A stretch of DNA of 43,344 nucleotides from NCBI GenBank assembly GCA_022360175.1, contig JAKSDI010000198.1, positions 1-43,344 of the forward strand, in the 5' to 3' direction. The notes under the pieces are model-generated. The model was not told where the DNA came from, did not search any database, and saw nothing but the letters and a program-made list of their open reading frames with translations. Below are positions 34,386-43,344 of the stretch, piece by piece. Position 1 is the stretch's first letter, and each line of letters opens with the position of its first letter. This stretch comes from Chitinophagales bacterium. Its GTDB lineage: Bacteria > Bacteroidota > Bacteroidia > Chitinophagales > Saprospiraceae. The translations under genes and the position numbers were made by a program.

Positions 34386-35309
34386 TCAGCTGACAACATA
34401 GCTATGGCTTATAGCTACCTCTTCGATAGGCATGGAGGCAAATGGTTCACTTAGTGATGTTGCCTTCACCTTTTCAATATCCCCCGGACGATTCTCTTCT
34501 TTAATAATAGGGATGCTAAGTTCCTGATAAATAGTGCGATATTGTGGTATTCTTAATCGATTTTGAGGTTGAATACTATTGTCAATACGAAGCCACTGTT
34601 GCTCAGAGAATCGGAGAAAATGGTAGATATTTATTGTATGATCTAAATGAGCAAAATGATCTGACATATCAATGAAATGACTCATTAATCCATCCTTGGA
34701 AAGCACGCGCTTGAATTCTTGAAGGATTCCCTTTAGAATGCTGGGATAAATGTGTTCAAAAACGTTATTAGAAGTAATGAACTGTATGGAGTGGTCTGAA
34801 AGCGTACTCAATTGGCGTGCATCCATCACCAGGTATTGAAATTGCAGTATTTTCTGACACTCCAGAAAAGAAGCAGGAGCTTTTTGATGAATAGATTTTA
34901 TCACTTCAAACCTTTCCCTTTGGAGATTAGGTAAATACTCATCCAAAAGCCCTTTATCAGCATATTCTATAAATTTGGCTATAGTAGTCAGTAGCCTCTC
35001 CTTGTTCATCAAAGGGCTGATATCTACAGAGTATAGCTGTCTGGCTCCACTAAGGTACTGAGCTATAGGTACCACCGGATACCAGCCTGTGCCTAATTCC
35101 AGTACTGAAATACCATTTAAAGATTGTTGTTTTACTTCCTCAAGAAAGCGTTCGTGATGTTGATGATGAATTAACTTATCCAGAAAGTATTCATCTGAAA
35201 GCTGAACTCCTTTGGTAATATATTTCTGGAATAGAAAATTGATACGGTGTTTGAAAGGAAAATAAGAAATAGTCTTTTGAACTATTGCTTTGAGTACCCA
35301 CTTTTTCAT
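34386..35309 (-). CDS. Class I SAM-dependent methyltransferase
   Basis: A 307-residue cytoplasmic protein. Motif I is VLELGTGWYPVVPIA, followed by QLYSVDIS (acidic end of strand 2), LVMDARQLS and the strand-4 segment IQFITSNNVFEHIYP. EFKRVLSKDGLMSHFIDMSD is the post-motif helix and strand. The shape is that of methyltransferases acting on lipids or sugars in polysaccharide gene clusters, but the acceptor cannot be read. It is the last gene of a leftward four-gene operon, 22 bp after the GT2 gene. Its stop overlaps the palindrome GTCAGCTGAC (34385-34394), and it is convergent with the barrel gene only 25 bp away. Confidence 0.88.
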   Translation of the reverse strand: MKKWVLKAIVQKTISYFPFKHRINFLFQKYITKGVQLSDEYFLDKLIHHQHHERFLEEVKQQSLNGISVLELGTGWYPVVPIAQYLSGARQLYSVDISPLMNKERLLTTIAKFIEYADKGLLDEYLPNLQRERFEVIKSIHQKAPASFLECQKILQFQYLVMDARQLSTLSDHSIQFITSNNVFEHIYPSILKGILQEFKRVLSKDGLMSHFIDMSDHFAHLDHTINIYHFLRFSEQQWLRIDNSIQPQNRLRIPQYRTIYQELSIPIIKEENRPGDIEKVKATSLSEPFASMPIEEVAISHSYVVS

Positions 35310-35331
35310 CTTAAAACAAGTTCTTGGAAGA

Positions 35332-36048
35332 CTATTTGAATAAGTTATATTTCATAATACAGTAAATGGCTCGGAAACCATCCTTCCAGTTGATTTTCTT
35401 TCCTTCTTCATAAGTACGGCCATAATAACTAATACCTACTTCGTAAATTCTTATTTTGGGTATACGAGCAATTTTTGCGGTTACTTCTGGTTCGAAACCA
35501 AAGCGATTTTCCTTCAACGTAAGGCCCTGGATCATTTCAGTACGGAATAGTTTATAACAAGTCTCCATATCCGTCAAATTGAGATTGGTCAATGCATTGG
35601 ATAGGAAGGTCAAAAACTTATTGCCGATAGAATGCCAAAAGAACAGAATACGGTGGGGGTTACCTCCCATAAACCTGGAACCATACACAACATCTGCTAC
35701 ATCATCGAGCATGGGCGGTAAGAGTATATTGTATTCTTCAGGATCGTATTCCAAATCTGCATCCTGTATGATCAGAAAATCGCCTGTTGCTTTATTGATA
35801 CCTGTATGTAGTGCAGCTCCTTTTCCTTTGTTTACCTCATGAGCAAAATACTGGATATTAAGATCTGGATTGTTTTGAATATAGCGGTGTATTGCTTCTT
35901 CTGTATCATCTTTAGAGCAGTCATTGACAATGATCACTTCTTTTTCCAATCCACCCATTAAGACAACAGCCTTGACCTTGTCCAGAATTTTATGGATAGT
36001 AGCTCCTTCATTGTAAGCAGGGATGATGATAGATAATTTCTTGCTCAT
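35332..36048 (-). CDS. Family 2 glycosyltransferase (polyprenyl-phosphate mannose synthase-like)
   Basis: A 238-residue GT2 enzyme. [14 protein letters not shown] opens the GT-A fold, followed by [13 protein letters not shown], the [11 protein letters not shown] segment and the metal-binding [14 protein letters not shown]. The segments [13 protein letters not shown] and [10 protein letters not shown] are typical of dolichol/polyprenyl-phosphate sugar transferases (DPM1-like). It has no C-terminal membrane helices, so it would be a soluble or peripheral enzyme making a lipid-linked sugar on the inner face of the membrane. The upstream gene codes a GT-C-like membrane protein that could use such a lipid-linked sugar on the outside. 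Second gene from the end of the operon, 38 bp after its neighbour. Confidence 0.93.
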   Translation of the reverse strand: MSKKLSIIIPAYNEGATIHKILDKVKAVVLMGGLEKEVIIVNDCSKDDTEEAIHRYIQNNPDLNIQYFAHEVNKGKGAALHTGINKATGDFLIIQDADLEYDPEEYNILLPPMLDDVADVVYGSRFMGGNPHRILFFWHSIGNKFLTFLSNALTNLNLTDMETCYKLFRTEMIQGLTLKENRFGFEPEVTAKIARIPKIRIYEVGISYYGRTYEEGKKINWKDGFRAIYCIMKYNLFK

Positions 36049-36086
36049 TCCGTATAGTTCTTGTAATTAATCGGCGAAAATACAAA

Positions 36087-37400
36087 TTATTGTCTAACAT
36101 CGAAGCGAAATTCTCGCATCCAACCGACAACCTGCCGCCATTCCCACCATTCATAATGAGGTCCTGTAAAGTGTACCATCAACATATACCCATAATATAT
36201 CAGCAATAACCAAATGAATAAAAACAGGATTTTTACAAGCCAATACCTTTGAGAAAAGACCAGACTAAGCAAATAGGCATATGGTATTGCTAATAAAGTA
36301 TAAAACTCTACAAAGCTACGCTGCCCAAAAGCACCACCAAACCACCAACACCACCAACTACTGAAGGCATAAAGTGAGATTAGAAATATCAAAAAGATTG
36401 TACCTATGTTGAATTTATTCTTCCAACTACCAATCAACATCCCCAATACAGATATTCCAGCCATAGGGCTGAATAATAGCCAACCATTTTTAATATGAAA
36501 GAGCACCATATCTATTCTAGGTTGTCTCCAATTAGTAAAACCTTCATTGCCATAAGAGTACATCAACCAGTGGCCAGACATATAATGCCAATACATAAAT
36601 TGGGGCAAAAAAATTAAAAAACTGGCAAGTGGAGCTATCAGGAGTTTAAGGAAGTGTGTTTTGACGAAATCCAGCCTGTTCGATAAAGCATTCCAACTAT
36701 TGACATTGTATAAAAGCAAGTATAAAACAAGAATCAAATTGGTTGGTCGAATGAGGGTAATCCATCCAAGTAATAGCCCCATTAAAGCGAAAATAGGCAA
36801 GCCGGGTTTTTTATAAAATCTGGGAGTCAGGTATATGAAAAGGCTGAACAGGAAAAAAGTATAAATATGTGACATTCCCGGCTCCTGTACCATGTAATGG
36901 AACAGATTAGTACCAAAAAAGAAGCCTACAATAGTGAGTAAAACTACCCATGGATCAAAATGTCGTAATAGTATTCGCCGCAGGAATAACAAACCAAGAA
37001 AGCCATATAAAAGGGCTGCTAGCTGTATGCCTTTGACATATACCGGAGCGATACCGTCAGCAGGGATATCTTTGGTGTTGGCCGCAATGAAATGAGCTCC
37101 GAGAAAAAAAGGAGCCTGCATAATCGCTACGCCACATGTATATTTCGTAAATCGCTTATTAGTCCCTTCCAATATTGGAAATTGTACCTCTGTCCGGACT
37201 GGTAAATCTTCAAACCCTCCATTAATAAAAACTGCTGGTAGGTATAGATAATAACCTTCAGCATCTGACCAGATTGTTCCATTGAAAAACCTGGGATGAA
37301 GGTTGATCGCTCGATAAGCTGCAAATGCTAATATGCCTAGTAAATAATACTTTAATATTAATTGCCCAGCTTTTCGAAGAACGGCATTTTTTGTTTTCAT
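36087..37400 (-). CDS. Polytopic membrane protein, probable GT-C glycosyltransferase
   Basis: A 437-residue protein with about 11 membrane segments. After the first helix there is a long outer loop with WSDAEGYYLYLPA; an acidic pair in this place is the hallmark of GT-C enzymes (PMT, ArnT, family 39/83), which move sugars from polyprenyl-phosphate donors to proteins, lipids or glycans on the outer face of the inner membrane. Other segments include GFFFGTNLFHYMVQEPGMSH and WITLIRPTNLILVLYLLLYN (an Arg-Pro-Thr-Asn motif common in this family). It lies 6 bp after the sugar dehydrogenase gene and just before a DPM1-like GT2 gene that could make its donor. The donor-acceptor pair is inferred, not seen. 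Confidence 0.75.
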   Translation of the reverse strand: MKTKNAVLRKAGQLILKYYLLGILAFAAYRAINLHPRFFNGTIWSDAEGYYLYLPAVFINGGFEDLPVRTEVQFPILEGTNKRFTKYTCGVAIMQAPFFLGAHFIAANTKDIPADGIAPVYVKGIQLAALLYGFLGLLFLRRILLRHFDPWVVLLTIVGFFFGTNLFHYMVQEPGMSHIYTFFLFSLFIYLTPRFYKKPGLPIFALMGLLLGWITLIRPTNLILVLYLLLYNVNSWNALSNRLDFVKTHFLKLLIAPLASFLIFLPQFMYWHYMSGHWLMYSYGNEGFTNWRQPRIDMVLFHIKNGWLLFSPMAGISVLGMLIGSWKNKFNIGTIFLIFLISLYAFSSWWCWWFGGAFGQRSFVEFYTLLAIPYAYLLSLVFSQRYWLVKILFLFIWLLLIYYGYMLMVHFTGPHYEWWEWRQVVGWMREFRFDVRQ

Positions 37401-37406
37401 AAAAGC

Positions 37407-40127
37407 TTAGCGGTTAAGAATAATCAATGAACCTTTCTTTTGTTCTCCCCCATTAGTAATGCGATAGAAATAAGAGCCATTGGGGAGATGGTACGTCAAT
37501 ACATCATGAGTGCTTTTCTGTCCATTTTGGGTTTCCCACTTTATATCCAGAACTCTAATACCTTGCTCATTGAAAAGCTCTAATTGTGGTTGATCCGTAA
37601 AACATTCTAGAATATCGATAGTAAATTGTGCAGATGCAGGGTTTGGATATATCTGAATGTTGGGTAAATAAGGGTAACCGGTAGTAACATCATTGGAATA
37701 AGCATATGCACCAGAGGTTTTACGCGCTTTGATGCGATATATGTTTTTTCCTACAATAGGAGCATCATCAAAAAAAGTGTATTTGCTGGCCCCATTAGGT
37801 GTTTTTGAACCAATTAAATGATAATCGAAAGCTTTACTACCCCTCTGAATTTCAAATATAGCAAGACTATCTTCCAGCTTAGTTTCCCACTCCAACTGTA
37901 TACCATTTTCAACTGGGAATGCTTGTAGATTAAGCCATTCTACAAAAGTGGGCTCACAATCAGGGTACAAGCGCTGACTAACCACGCTGGATAGGCCTTC
38001 AGGATCTGTAACAGTCAGTTCTATACGATACCAATAATCTTCACCATCACAACCTAATGGACTAATCAATGTGAAAGATTTGTGCTCATAATCAACTGGG
38101 TCAGGATGGAAATGGGAATTGTGATGGACAAAAACTCGCCATTGATAAATGAGCTCTTCATCGGCATGTTCTATATCTTCTACATCTGCTTCCAGGAGTA
38201 GGAGAGTAGTCCCTTGTTGCAAGGGATAGCGATCACCATCTTCAAAGCTCGTTATGTCAACTTGAGGAGGAGTGTTGTTGAGAGAAACAATGGCTTCAGT
38301 GGAAGAACGAGCTCCCAGGCTATCTTCTACCGTTAGCTGCACAATAAAAGATTGAGGGCCACTGCCATTACTTTCAAAAATATGTGTGGGATTTTTTTCT
38401 GAGCTGCTTGATCCATCTCCGAAATCCCATTCATAACTAATAATCGGGAGGTTAGAATCATAAGATGCGCTAGCATCAAAAGAAACATTAAGTGGACTTG
38501 CTCCAAAATACTGATCAGCATTGATAATGGCAACAGGTGGAGGATTGCCTCCAAAACTTATTTGATGGATATCTCCTTCTAAATCTATATAGTATAATTT
38601 CCCATCTACCGGATTAAGGCTTAGGTGTATAATGTCTTTGGCATATTGATGAAAGTTTTCAATGCTATGGAGGTTATTTTCTTCATCAAATTCCATTACT
38701 TTGATCCATCCACTAAAGTCTACACAGAAATACTTACCTCTGTATGCTTCTGGATAATGCTCTCCATCATAAAATACACCGGCTAAAGCAGAATAACCAT
38801 CAAACAGCTCACCTGAAACTCCAGATTCAGGCGTACCTATATCTTTGCCTACCAAATACCCATTATCACCAAAAGCAGGTACTTGAGCACGAGTGGGGGG
38901 ATTCCATCGAGCATTACTCCAAAATAAAACAGGAGGCTTTCCTATGATGTAATCTTCGATAGGAATGTTCGAATTACAAGGATTCGATGGAGGAATAACA
39001 CCACCTTCTCTGGGATTAACATAGACTTCTTTGAAATCAAAAAACGCTTCATCACAGCCACTGCCATACAATGGATTAGGGCGCATTTGATTGTATGGTG
39101 GTTCATAGGAATAATAGGGCCAGTGAGCACGAATACCTTCCATTATCGGCCATCCGAAATTTTCACCTCCGTTTTCCACAATATCAAGTTCTTCCCAGGC
39201 ACCATTCCCAACATCACCTACATAGATGGTTCCAGGTTGCCCTTCTTCGGGAAGGTGGCTGCCTGTATTAGGACGGATATTGATGCGATATGGATTACGC
39301 AAACCCCATGCCCATGTTCTTGATTGAGGAGACCTGGGCTGCTCCGCATCATAATAAGGATTACTATTTAAACCATTTCCCGTTTCCGGATCAATACGCA
39401 GTATTTTACCACTATAACTTCCAAGGTATTGAGCTTTGTATGAACCAATATCCTGATCAGGCGTAATAATACCTGCTTCCAATGCTGGAGTAACCATTGT
39501 GCCAAGGCTATCACCTCCTAAATCAGGACCAGCATTGCTGGTAGCGTCTCCACAAGAAACAAGCAAACTACCATCTTCTCCCATTAGCAAGCTACCAAGG
39601 CCGTGAAATTCATACATTAAGGGAATACCATTATCTATCGTTTCACCCAGCAATATTTTTCGGCTATTGGGAAGGCTTGTAGTTCTGTTTGTTGAAGGAT
39701 CTGCCTGATATCGAGTTACTCTGCCAATGGTTGGTGCCCAAAGTATGGTAGAATCTGGCGAATAATCAGACGTGCCATAATTGTAGTAGTGGTGGAGATC
39801 CAAAGCATATAGAAGATAAAAATAGCCATTGTCACTAAAATATCTATCCAATGCAAATCCCATCAATCCATGATCTTTCCAGTTCGATACCTCTTCCGAT
39901 ATATCAATAAGAGGTTCGGGTAAAACTTGGCCACTCGTGTCTACAATATAAACTTTACCTACCTTTTCCCATACAAACATGCGTCCTTCTTCATCGAATG
40001 TGATTCCTGTAGGAAATTCAAATTGATCGAGGTATTTCTGATCGTAAAAATCTTCAGGAAGGTTTTGAGCGATCAGCCCAGTACTGAAAATTCCAAAGCA
40101 TAAAAATATAAGGTATCCTCTCAGCAT
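37407..40127 (-). CDS. PQQ-type glucose/sorbosone dehydrogenase with PKD domains, T9SS-secreted
   Basis: A 906-residue secreted protein with a signal peptide (residues 1-20). Residues 25-535 form a glucose/sorbosone dehydrogenase propeller: FEFPTGITFDEEGRMFVWEK, GLMGFALDRYFSDNGYFYLLY, RTWAWGLRNPYRINI, IYVGDVGNGAWEELDI and GENFGWPIMEG. Family enzymes oxidise sugars with PQQ; many secreted members have unknown substrate. Residues 540-625 are a PKD domain (YEWDFGDGSSSSEKNPTHIF), a second Ig-like domain spans 630-735, and the last 75 residues are a T9SS type A sorting domain (IQIYPNPASAQFTIDI). It is the first gene of a leftward operon with a GT-C-like protein, a GT2 and a methyltransferase. The preceding 117 bp hold the repeated word TATAGTACT (40189, 40229). 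Confidence 0.93.
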   Translation of the reverse strand: MLRGYLIFLCFGIFSTGLIAQNLPEDFYDQKYLDQFEFPTGITFDEEGRMFVWEKVGKVYIVDTSGQVLPEPLIDISEEVSNWKDHGLMGFALDRYFSDNGYFYLLYALDLHHYYNYGTSDYSPDSTILWAPTIGRVTRYQADPSTNRTTSLPNSRKILLGETIDNGIPLMYEFHGLGSLLMGEDGSLLVSCGDATSNAGPDLGGDSLGTMVTPALEAGIITPDQDIGSYKAQYLGSYSGKILRIDPETGNGLNSNPYYDAEQPRSPQSRTWAWGLRNPYRINIRPNTGSHLPEEGQPGTIYVGDVGNGAWEELDIVENGGENFGWPIMEGIRAHWPYYSYEPPYNQMRPNPLYGSGCDEAFFDFKEVYVNPREGGVIPPSNPCNSNIPIEDYIIGKPPVLFWSNARWNPPTRAQVPAFGDNGYLVGKDIGTPESGVSGELFDGYSALAGVFYDGEHYPEAYRGKYFCVDFSGWIKVMEFDEENNLHSIENFHQYAKDIIHLSLNPVDGKLYYIDLEGDIHQISFGGNPPPVAIINADQYFGASPLNVSFDASASYDSNLPIISYEWDFGDGSSSSEKNPTHIFESNGSGPQSFIVQLTVEDSLGARSSTEAIVSLNNTPPQVDITSFEDGDRYPLQQGTTLLLLEADVEDIEHADEELIYQWRVFVHHNSHFHPDPVDYEHKSFTLISPLGCDGEDYWYRIELTVTDPEGLSSVVSQRLYPDCEPTFVEWLNLQAFPVENGIQLEWETKLEDSLAIFEIQRGSKAFDYHLIGSKTPNGASKYTFFDDAPIVGKNIYRIKARKTSGAYAYSNDVTTGYPYLPNIQIYPNPASAQFTIDILECFTDQPQLELFNEQGIRVLDIKWETQNGQKSTHDVLTYHLPNGSYFYRITNGGEQKKGSLIILNR

Positions 40128-40244
40128 AGTACTCGTTATTCTCTTTTATGCTGCTAAGTTAAGAAACGATCAAAAAATAATTAGAAAGTATAGTACTAAG
40201 GAAGAATAAAGGCTCATGTCTTTACACTTATAGTACTTTAAAAA

Positions 40245-41804
40245 TCATGTAATGCTAGCTAATTTTTGACTTAAAACGCTGAACGGGCTATTTTGATGCC
40301 TATCAATATAGTCTGATAAATTAAGGTATTCCAAAGCATTTAAATAAAAGAAACTATCTGTGTAATCCTTTAATACACTTGTTGGTGAGTTAAATATATC
40401 TTTGTACAGGTCAAGATATTCAGCAAAAATGCCATCCTGCATTAGCATATGCCAGTCAGTGCCATAGATCATTTTAGTATTAAAAGGATACAAGCTGTTT
40501 TGTGAATCATCAATACACTTTTTCAATTGCTTAACAAATTCTTCTTTGCCTGCATCTGTCTTTACTTCAGGAGTATAGCCGAATTCGCAGTAAACATTTG
40601 GATATTTAATGCACAACTCATAAATCTGTCCTGGGAAACTTTTTTGAAAAGTATCATGTCCCATACCCTGCATCCTTTCATTATCAAAATGGTTGAGCCA
40701 GCCTTCATGCCCCCCTGAATGTCCAAAACATAATCTTAAATCGGGGTAGTGACTGAGGACTTTACTCCAATACTTCACATCAGAATATTTATAAGCATCT
40801 TTTCCTGATTCCATACCACCGTAATTACAATGGGTAAAAACAGGGATGTGATGATCTACACAAAACTGGTACAACTCTTCATGCCTTTTTTGATATTCTT
40901 CTACATAGCCGGGCTCAGTTTGATCATACCAGGCTCTAAATCCATTAGGAGGATAAAATTTCACCCCTAAATATCCTTTTGATGTATTAATATCATTATT
41001 CGTTCCAAGAATTGCCTTTTTGAGGTTGTCTAAAGTTTTTTTGGGATTATAAGCATAGAAAGGAAGAATAATTCTATTTAAATCTGGATGCAATATCAGT
41101 TCGGATATTTTAGGCACTTGTTCAGTGTCATAATCATATTTGGGAGTATCTACAGGGTACCATGCTTCCATGTCCATGTCATGATGTATGAATAACTCTA
41201 TATCACTATATTGATCAAATAGTTTCTGAGTAATATCGTAATATCCATTTGTCATAAAACGGAACCAATTAAGATACAATCTGACTTTCTCACTTATATT
41301 GGAGATGATGCGGATCAATCTTCGAAGTTTTGGGAAGAATGCTGGATGGTGGGGGGCGTTATAAAACATGCCTACATTTCCATTGGTAGTAGAAGATTGT
41401 AGATATTGATTGACACTATCACTTGGGTTTAAATTAAATGCATCTAATTCTCCCTGAGGTAAATTCAGCGAACTCAGCAAGTCTTCACCATGATTTTCAA
41501 TTACATACTTTTCTAATTCTAATAATTCATTTTGAATAGTTGCATGGTCATTTTCATTATAGATATATTGGCAGAAATCTTCCATATCGAAATCAGAAGA
41601 TTGTGCGCCTGGATTATAGAAGTTGGCAGCTATAGCAGCATTATTGCCTTCTTGTGTTTTCCCTTTAAAATAATTGCCAATGGCTTTACATATCCATATG
41701 GGTAATGGGTTTTTCAAATTGGCAGCAGTATATCCATAAACGGCTCCTGCAGCAGGAAGAAAATGAATATTAAAAACATGGGAATGAATATCAATTTCTT
41801 TCAT
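40245..41804 (-). CDS. Amidohydrolase-superfamily (Amidohydro_2-like) metal-dependent hydrolase
   Basis: A 519-residue cytoplasmic protein without a signal peptide. The N-terminus MKEIDIHSHVFN gives the metal-binding His7-x-His9. Later come VKFYPPNGFRAWYD (a Lys in a barrel strand), VFTHCNYGG, LCFGHSGGHEGW and MIYGTDWHMLM, whose Asp ends the barrel as in the Amidohydro_2 family (decarboxylases and lactonases such as ACMSD and LigI). The protein is longer than usual (about 300-350), because of an insert in residues 50-220 with helical character. No substrate can be named. It stands between the dehydrogenase operon and a T9SS cargo gene, both in the same direction, with 117 and 132 bp gaps. Confidence 0.82.
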   Translation of the reverse strand: MKEIDIHSHVFNIHFLPAAGAVYGYTAANLKNPLPIWICKAIGNYFKGKTQEGNNAAIAANFYNPGAQSSDFDMEDFCQYIYNENDHATIQNELLELEKYVIENHGEDLLSSLNLPQGELDAFNLNPSDSVNQYLQSSTTNGNVGMFYNAPHHPAFFPKLRRLIRIISNISEKVRLYLNWFRFMTNGYYDITQKLFDQYSDIELFIHHDMDMEAWYPVDTPKYDYDTEQVPKISELILHPDLNRIILPFYAYNPKKTLDNLKKAILGTNNDINTSKGYLGVKFYPPNGFRAWYDQTEPGYVEEYQKRHEELYQFCVDHHIPVFTHCNYGGMESGKDAYKYSDVKYWSKVLSHYPDLRLCFGHSGGHEGWLNHFDNERMQGMGHDTFQKSFPGQIYELCIKYPNVYCEFGYTPEVKTDAGKEEFVKQLKKCIDDSQNSLYPFNTKMIYGTDWHMLMQDGIFAEYLDLYKDIFNSPTSVLKDYTDSFFYLNALEYLNLSDYIDRHQNSPFSVLSQKLASIT

Positions 41805-41893
41805 TGCAAATGGGTTTTAAGGCGAAAATGTATCTACAATGTATTAAAAATGAAATAAACCTAAAAAAATAGAGGTGTTGATTCAATTGAGAG

Positions 41894-41925
41894 AGTGATG
41901 CGGTTCACAAATAAACCGCATCACT
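41894..41925. terminator. Perfect 12-bp hairpin with a T-tract on the plus side
   Basis: AGTGATGCGGTT at 41894-41905 pairs perfectly with AACCGCATCACT at 41914-41925 around an 8-base loop. TTTTATTTTT follows on the plus strand. It lies 11 bp after the stop of the leftward T9SS cargo gene, which it probably terminates even though the T-tract is on the far side. Confidence 0.75.
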
Positions 41926-41936
41926 TTTATTTTTAA

Positions 41937-43344
41937 TTATTGTTTGATGATTTTTAAATTATGACTTTCATATCCTTTTTCCTGGATATTCAATATATAC
42001 ATCCCTGCTGGTAAATCAGATGTAGTCATTTGATAATCAAAAGTGTTTCCGGGGCTTTTAGCCTCAATGAGTTTTACGCCATCCAGAGAATAAATCGAGA
42101 ATGTTATAGGACTTTCGTTTGCTTTATTCCATCGGATGTTTAATTGATTATCGACAGGATTAGGGAAAAGGAAAAATTCTTGAGGCTTAAAGGATGCAGA
42201 TTGATCCGGTTTTTCATTAGGGCCTGGAAGAGGTGGTGCACAAAACAGTGGAAGATCTGTGACTACCATCAAACGACTATCATTAGAAGTACAGCCCTGA
42301 TTGCTTACCGTAAGATTGACGGTCATATAACCTACTTGTCCCCAAACTACATCTACACTTGGTGTAGAGGCCTGAGAAGGAGTAGCTAATATTCCAAAGT
42401 CCCATGAATAAGTTGCTCCAGGTCCCATGTCAGGGGTGCTAAAAGTTGCGATTTCATCTACACAGGTATTAAAAGGAGCTGAGATAGATGCAACTGCAAC
42501 ATCATCTACTGTAATTTTAACAATGCTGGTTTCCAGCCAACTTTCACAGCCTATCGCTCGAACGCAACGTGCAAAGTAAGTCGTTTCGTACAATGCGCCT
42601 GGTGCATAATTGGGTGAATTGCTATTAGGGATAGGTAAGTAAATGATCGAACCAGAAGGCCCCATAGGAACCCCCTTTAACCACATGTATTCCAGTGGGC
42701 CACCAGCACCAGTAGCAGGAGCTGATTCTAAAATCGGATCAGGTACATTACCAGGGCCGCATATTGTTTGATCACAACAGATACTTCCAGGAGTGAGTAC
42801 GTTAAGGCATGGATCATAAAGGCCGGCATCCACATCGCTTTTGCATTCACCATCTAAGAGTGTGAAATCATAAGTCCTTGTTGTTGGATCGAAGTCACTA
42901 TCAGTCTGATCGTTGGTACAGCTGTTAGGCAAACTTAGCGTTAGGCCGCCCTGAACAATTAAGTGAAGTTGATATTGACCAGGAGGTAGTGCCTCGAAAA
43001 GATACCCTCCGGAAGAAGAGGAAGTAGCCTGACTGATAGTATTTCCCCATATATCAGTACCTTCCAATTCTAAAGTATAGCCTTCAAAGTTTAACTCTCC
43101 GGCCGATTGACAAGCATCTCGATTTTCATCATCCCAAATGATACCACTTATGCACCCAGGTAAAAAGAGATAGCTTGTTGCCTCATCTTCGCATCCGTTA
43201 GCATCTGTAATCGTTACATCATATTGGCCTGTTGGCAAATTGGATACAGTTGATGTAGTATCTCCATTACTCCAATTAAAGTCAAATGGAGGAGTGCCAC
43301 CAGAAATGTTTACGGACAAGCTGCCATTCGTCGGGTTATCCTGA
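41937..43344 (-). CDS. SprB/SdrD-B/PKD repeat T9SS cargo protein (5' part missing)
   Basis: The 3' part (469 codons) of a larger gene; the frame is open to the right edge, where it reads QDNPTNGS before a SprB repeat (ISGGTPPFDFNWSNGDTTS, then YDVTITDANGC). An SdrD B-like domain follows (GIIWDDENRDACQSAGEL, GGYLFEALPPGQYQLHL), then a Cys-rich segment with ICCDQTICGPG, a PKD-like domain (FSTPDMGPGATYSWDFG), and a C-terminal T9SS type A sorting domain (FFLFPNPVDNQLNIRW, LPAGMYILNI). Such proteins are large secreted adhesins or surface structures. Any apparent start inside the window is an internal TTG, not the real start. It runs toward the amidohydrolase gene, from which it is separated by a hairpin. 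Confidence 0.9.
   Translation of the reverse strand, partial: QDNPTNGSLSVNISGGTPPFDFNWSNGDTTSTVSNLPTGQYDVTITDANGCEDEATSYLFLPGCISGIIWDDENRDACQSAGELNFEGYTLELEGTDIWGNTISQATSSSSGGYLFEALPPGQYQLHLIVQGGLTLSLPNSCTNDQTDSDFDPTTRTYDFTLLDGECKSDVDAGLYDPCLNVLTPGSICCDQTICGPGNVPDPILESAPATGAGGPLEYMWLKGVPMGPSGSIIYLPIPNSNSPNYAPGALYETTYFARCVRAIGCESWLETSIVKITVDDVAVASISAPFNTCVDEIATFSTPDMGPGATYSWDFGILATPSQASTPSVDVVWGQVGYMTVNLTVSNQGCTSNDSRLMVVTDLPLFCAPPLPGPNEKPDQSASFKPQEFFLFPNPVDNQLNIRWNKANESPITFSIYSLDGVKLIEAKSPGNTFDYQMTTSDLPAGMYILNIQEKGYESHNLKIIKQ

Noticed and set aside
40189-40237. Repeated word TATAGTACT (two copies 40 bp apart) as an operator
   Set aside because: Only nine bases, AT-rich and partly palindromic; chance is a fair explanation.

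Overview
The window reads as chromosome of a free-living, predatory or polymer-degrading member of the Bacteroidota, most like the Saprospiria (Lewinella/Haliscomenobacter-type). This rests on four proteins with C-terminal type IX secretion (T9SS) sorting domains, SprB-type adhesin repeats, a hybrid two-component system with a Reg_prop propeller, TAnnTTTG-type promoter boxes, an S46 dipeptidyl peptidase, and start sites that lack Shine-Dalgarno sequences. I saw no rRNA, tRNA, CRISPR array, transposase or phage gene. The taxonomic assignment is inferred from protein style only.

Layout. 1-98: a perfect 9-bp tandem repeat running off the left edge. 100-1756: a LysM plus double-psi-barrel envelope protein divergent from kdsB (LPS Kdo activation). 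1814-5510: an AT-rich accessory block with an exported pepsin-like protease and two divergent beta-lactamase-fold serine hydrolases. 5621-9854: a two-gene operon, an NhaC-type antiporter with an extra exported N-terminal domain followed by a DPP11-like peptidase. 9972-12224: an FG-GAP/VCBS T9SS cargo. 12358-18656: oligopeptidase B, a MATE transporter, and a secreted cyanophycinase-like S51 protein followed by a YfcC-family transporter. 18713-19594: an LpxL-type acyltransferase. 19808-23842: a giant propeller / 12 SprB repeats / OmpA protein. 23996-25555: an M61 lipoprotein. 25729-31706: a secreted PI-PLC-like enzyme with the hybrid sensor regulator behind it, and a duplicated operator-like element between them. 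31832-34360: a rightward run of an exported acetolactate-decarboxylase-fold lipoprotein, a HAD hydrolase, a GDCCVxC zinc-ribbon protein and an outer-membrane barrel. 34386-40127: a tight leftward four-gene operon (T9SS-secreted PQQ-type sugar dehydrogenase, GT-C-like membrane protein, GT2, methyltransferase). 40245-43344: an amidohydrolase and the 3' part of another SprB/T9SS cargo gene.

How it fits together. Much of the content concerns handling peptides and polymers outside the cell. DPP11, oligopeptidase B, M61, the pepsin-like protease and the S51 enzyme cleave peptides, and NhaC and YfcC are candidate partners for ion balance or product uptake. T9SS cargo and SprB/OmpA proteins build the cell surface. 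KdsB, the LpxL homologue and the GT operon work on envelope glycolipid or glycan.

The parts I consider most likely to be new are: (1) the hybrid regulator, operator-like direct repeats and PI-PLC cassette; (2) the propeller-SprB-OmpA protein, whose twelve repeats strictly alternate between two types; (3) the exported acetolactate-decarboxylase-fold lipoprotein that keeps the exact metal-ligand spacing; and (4) the secreted cyanophycinase-like enzyme paired with a YfcC transporter.
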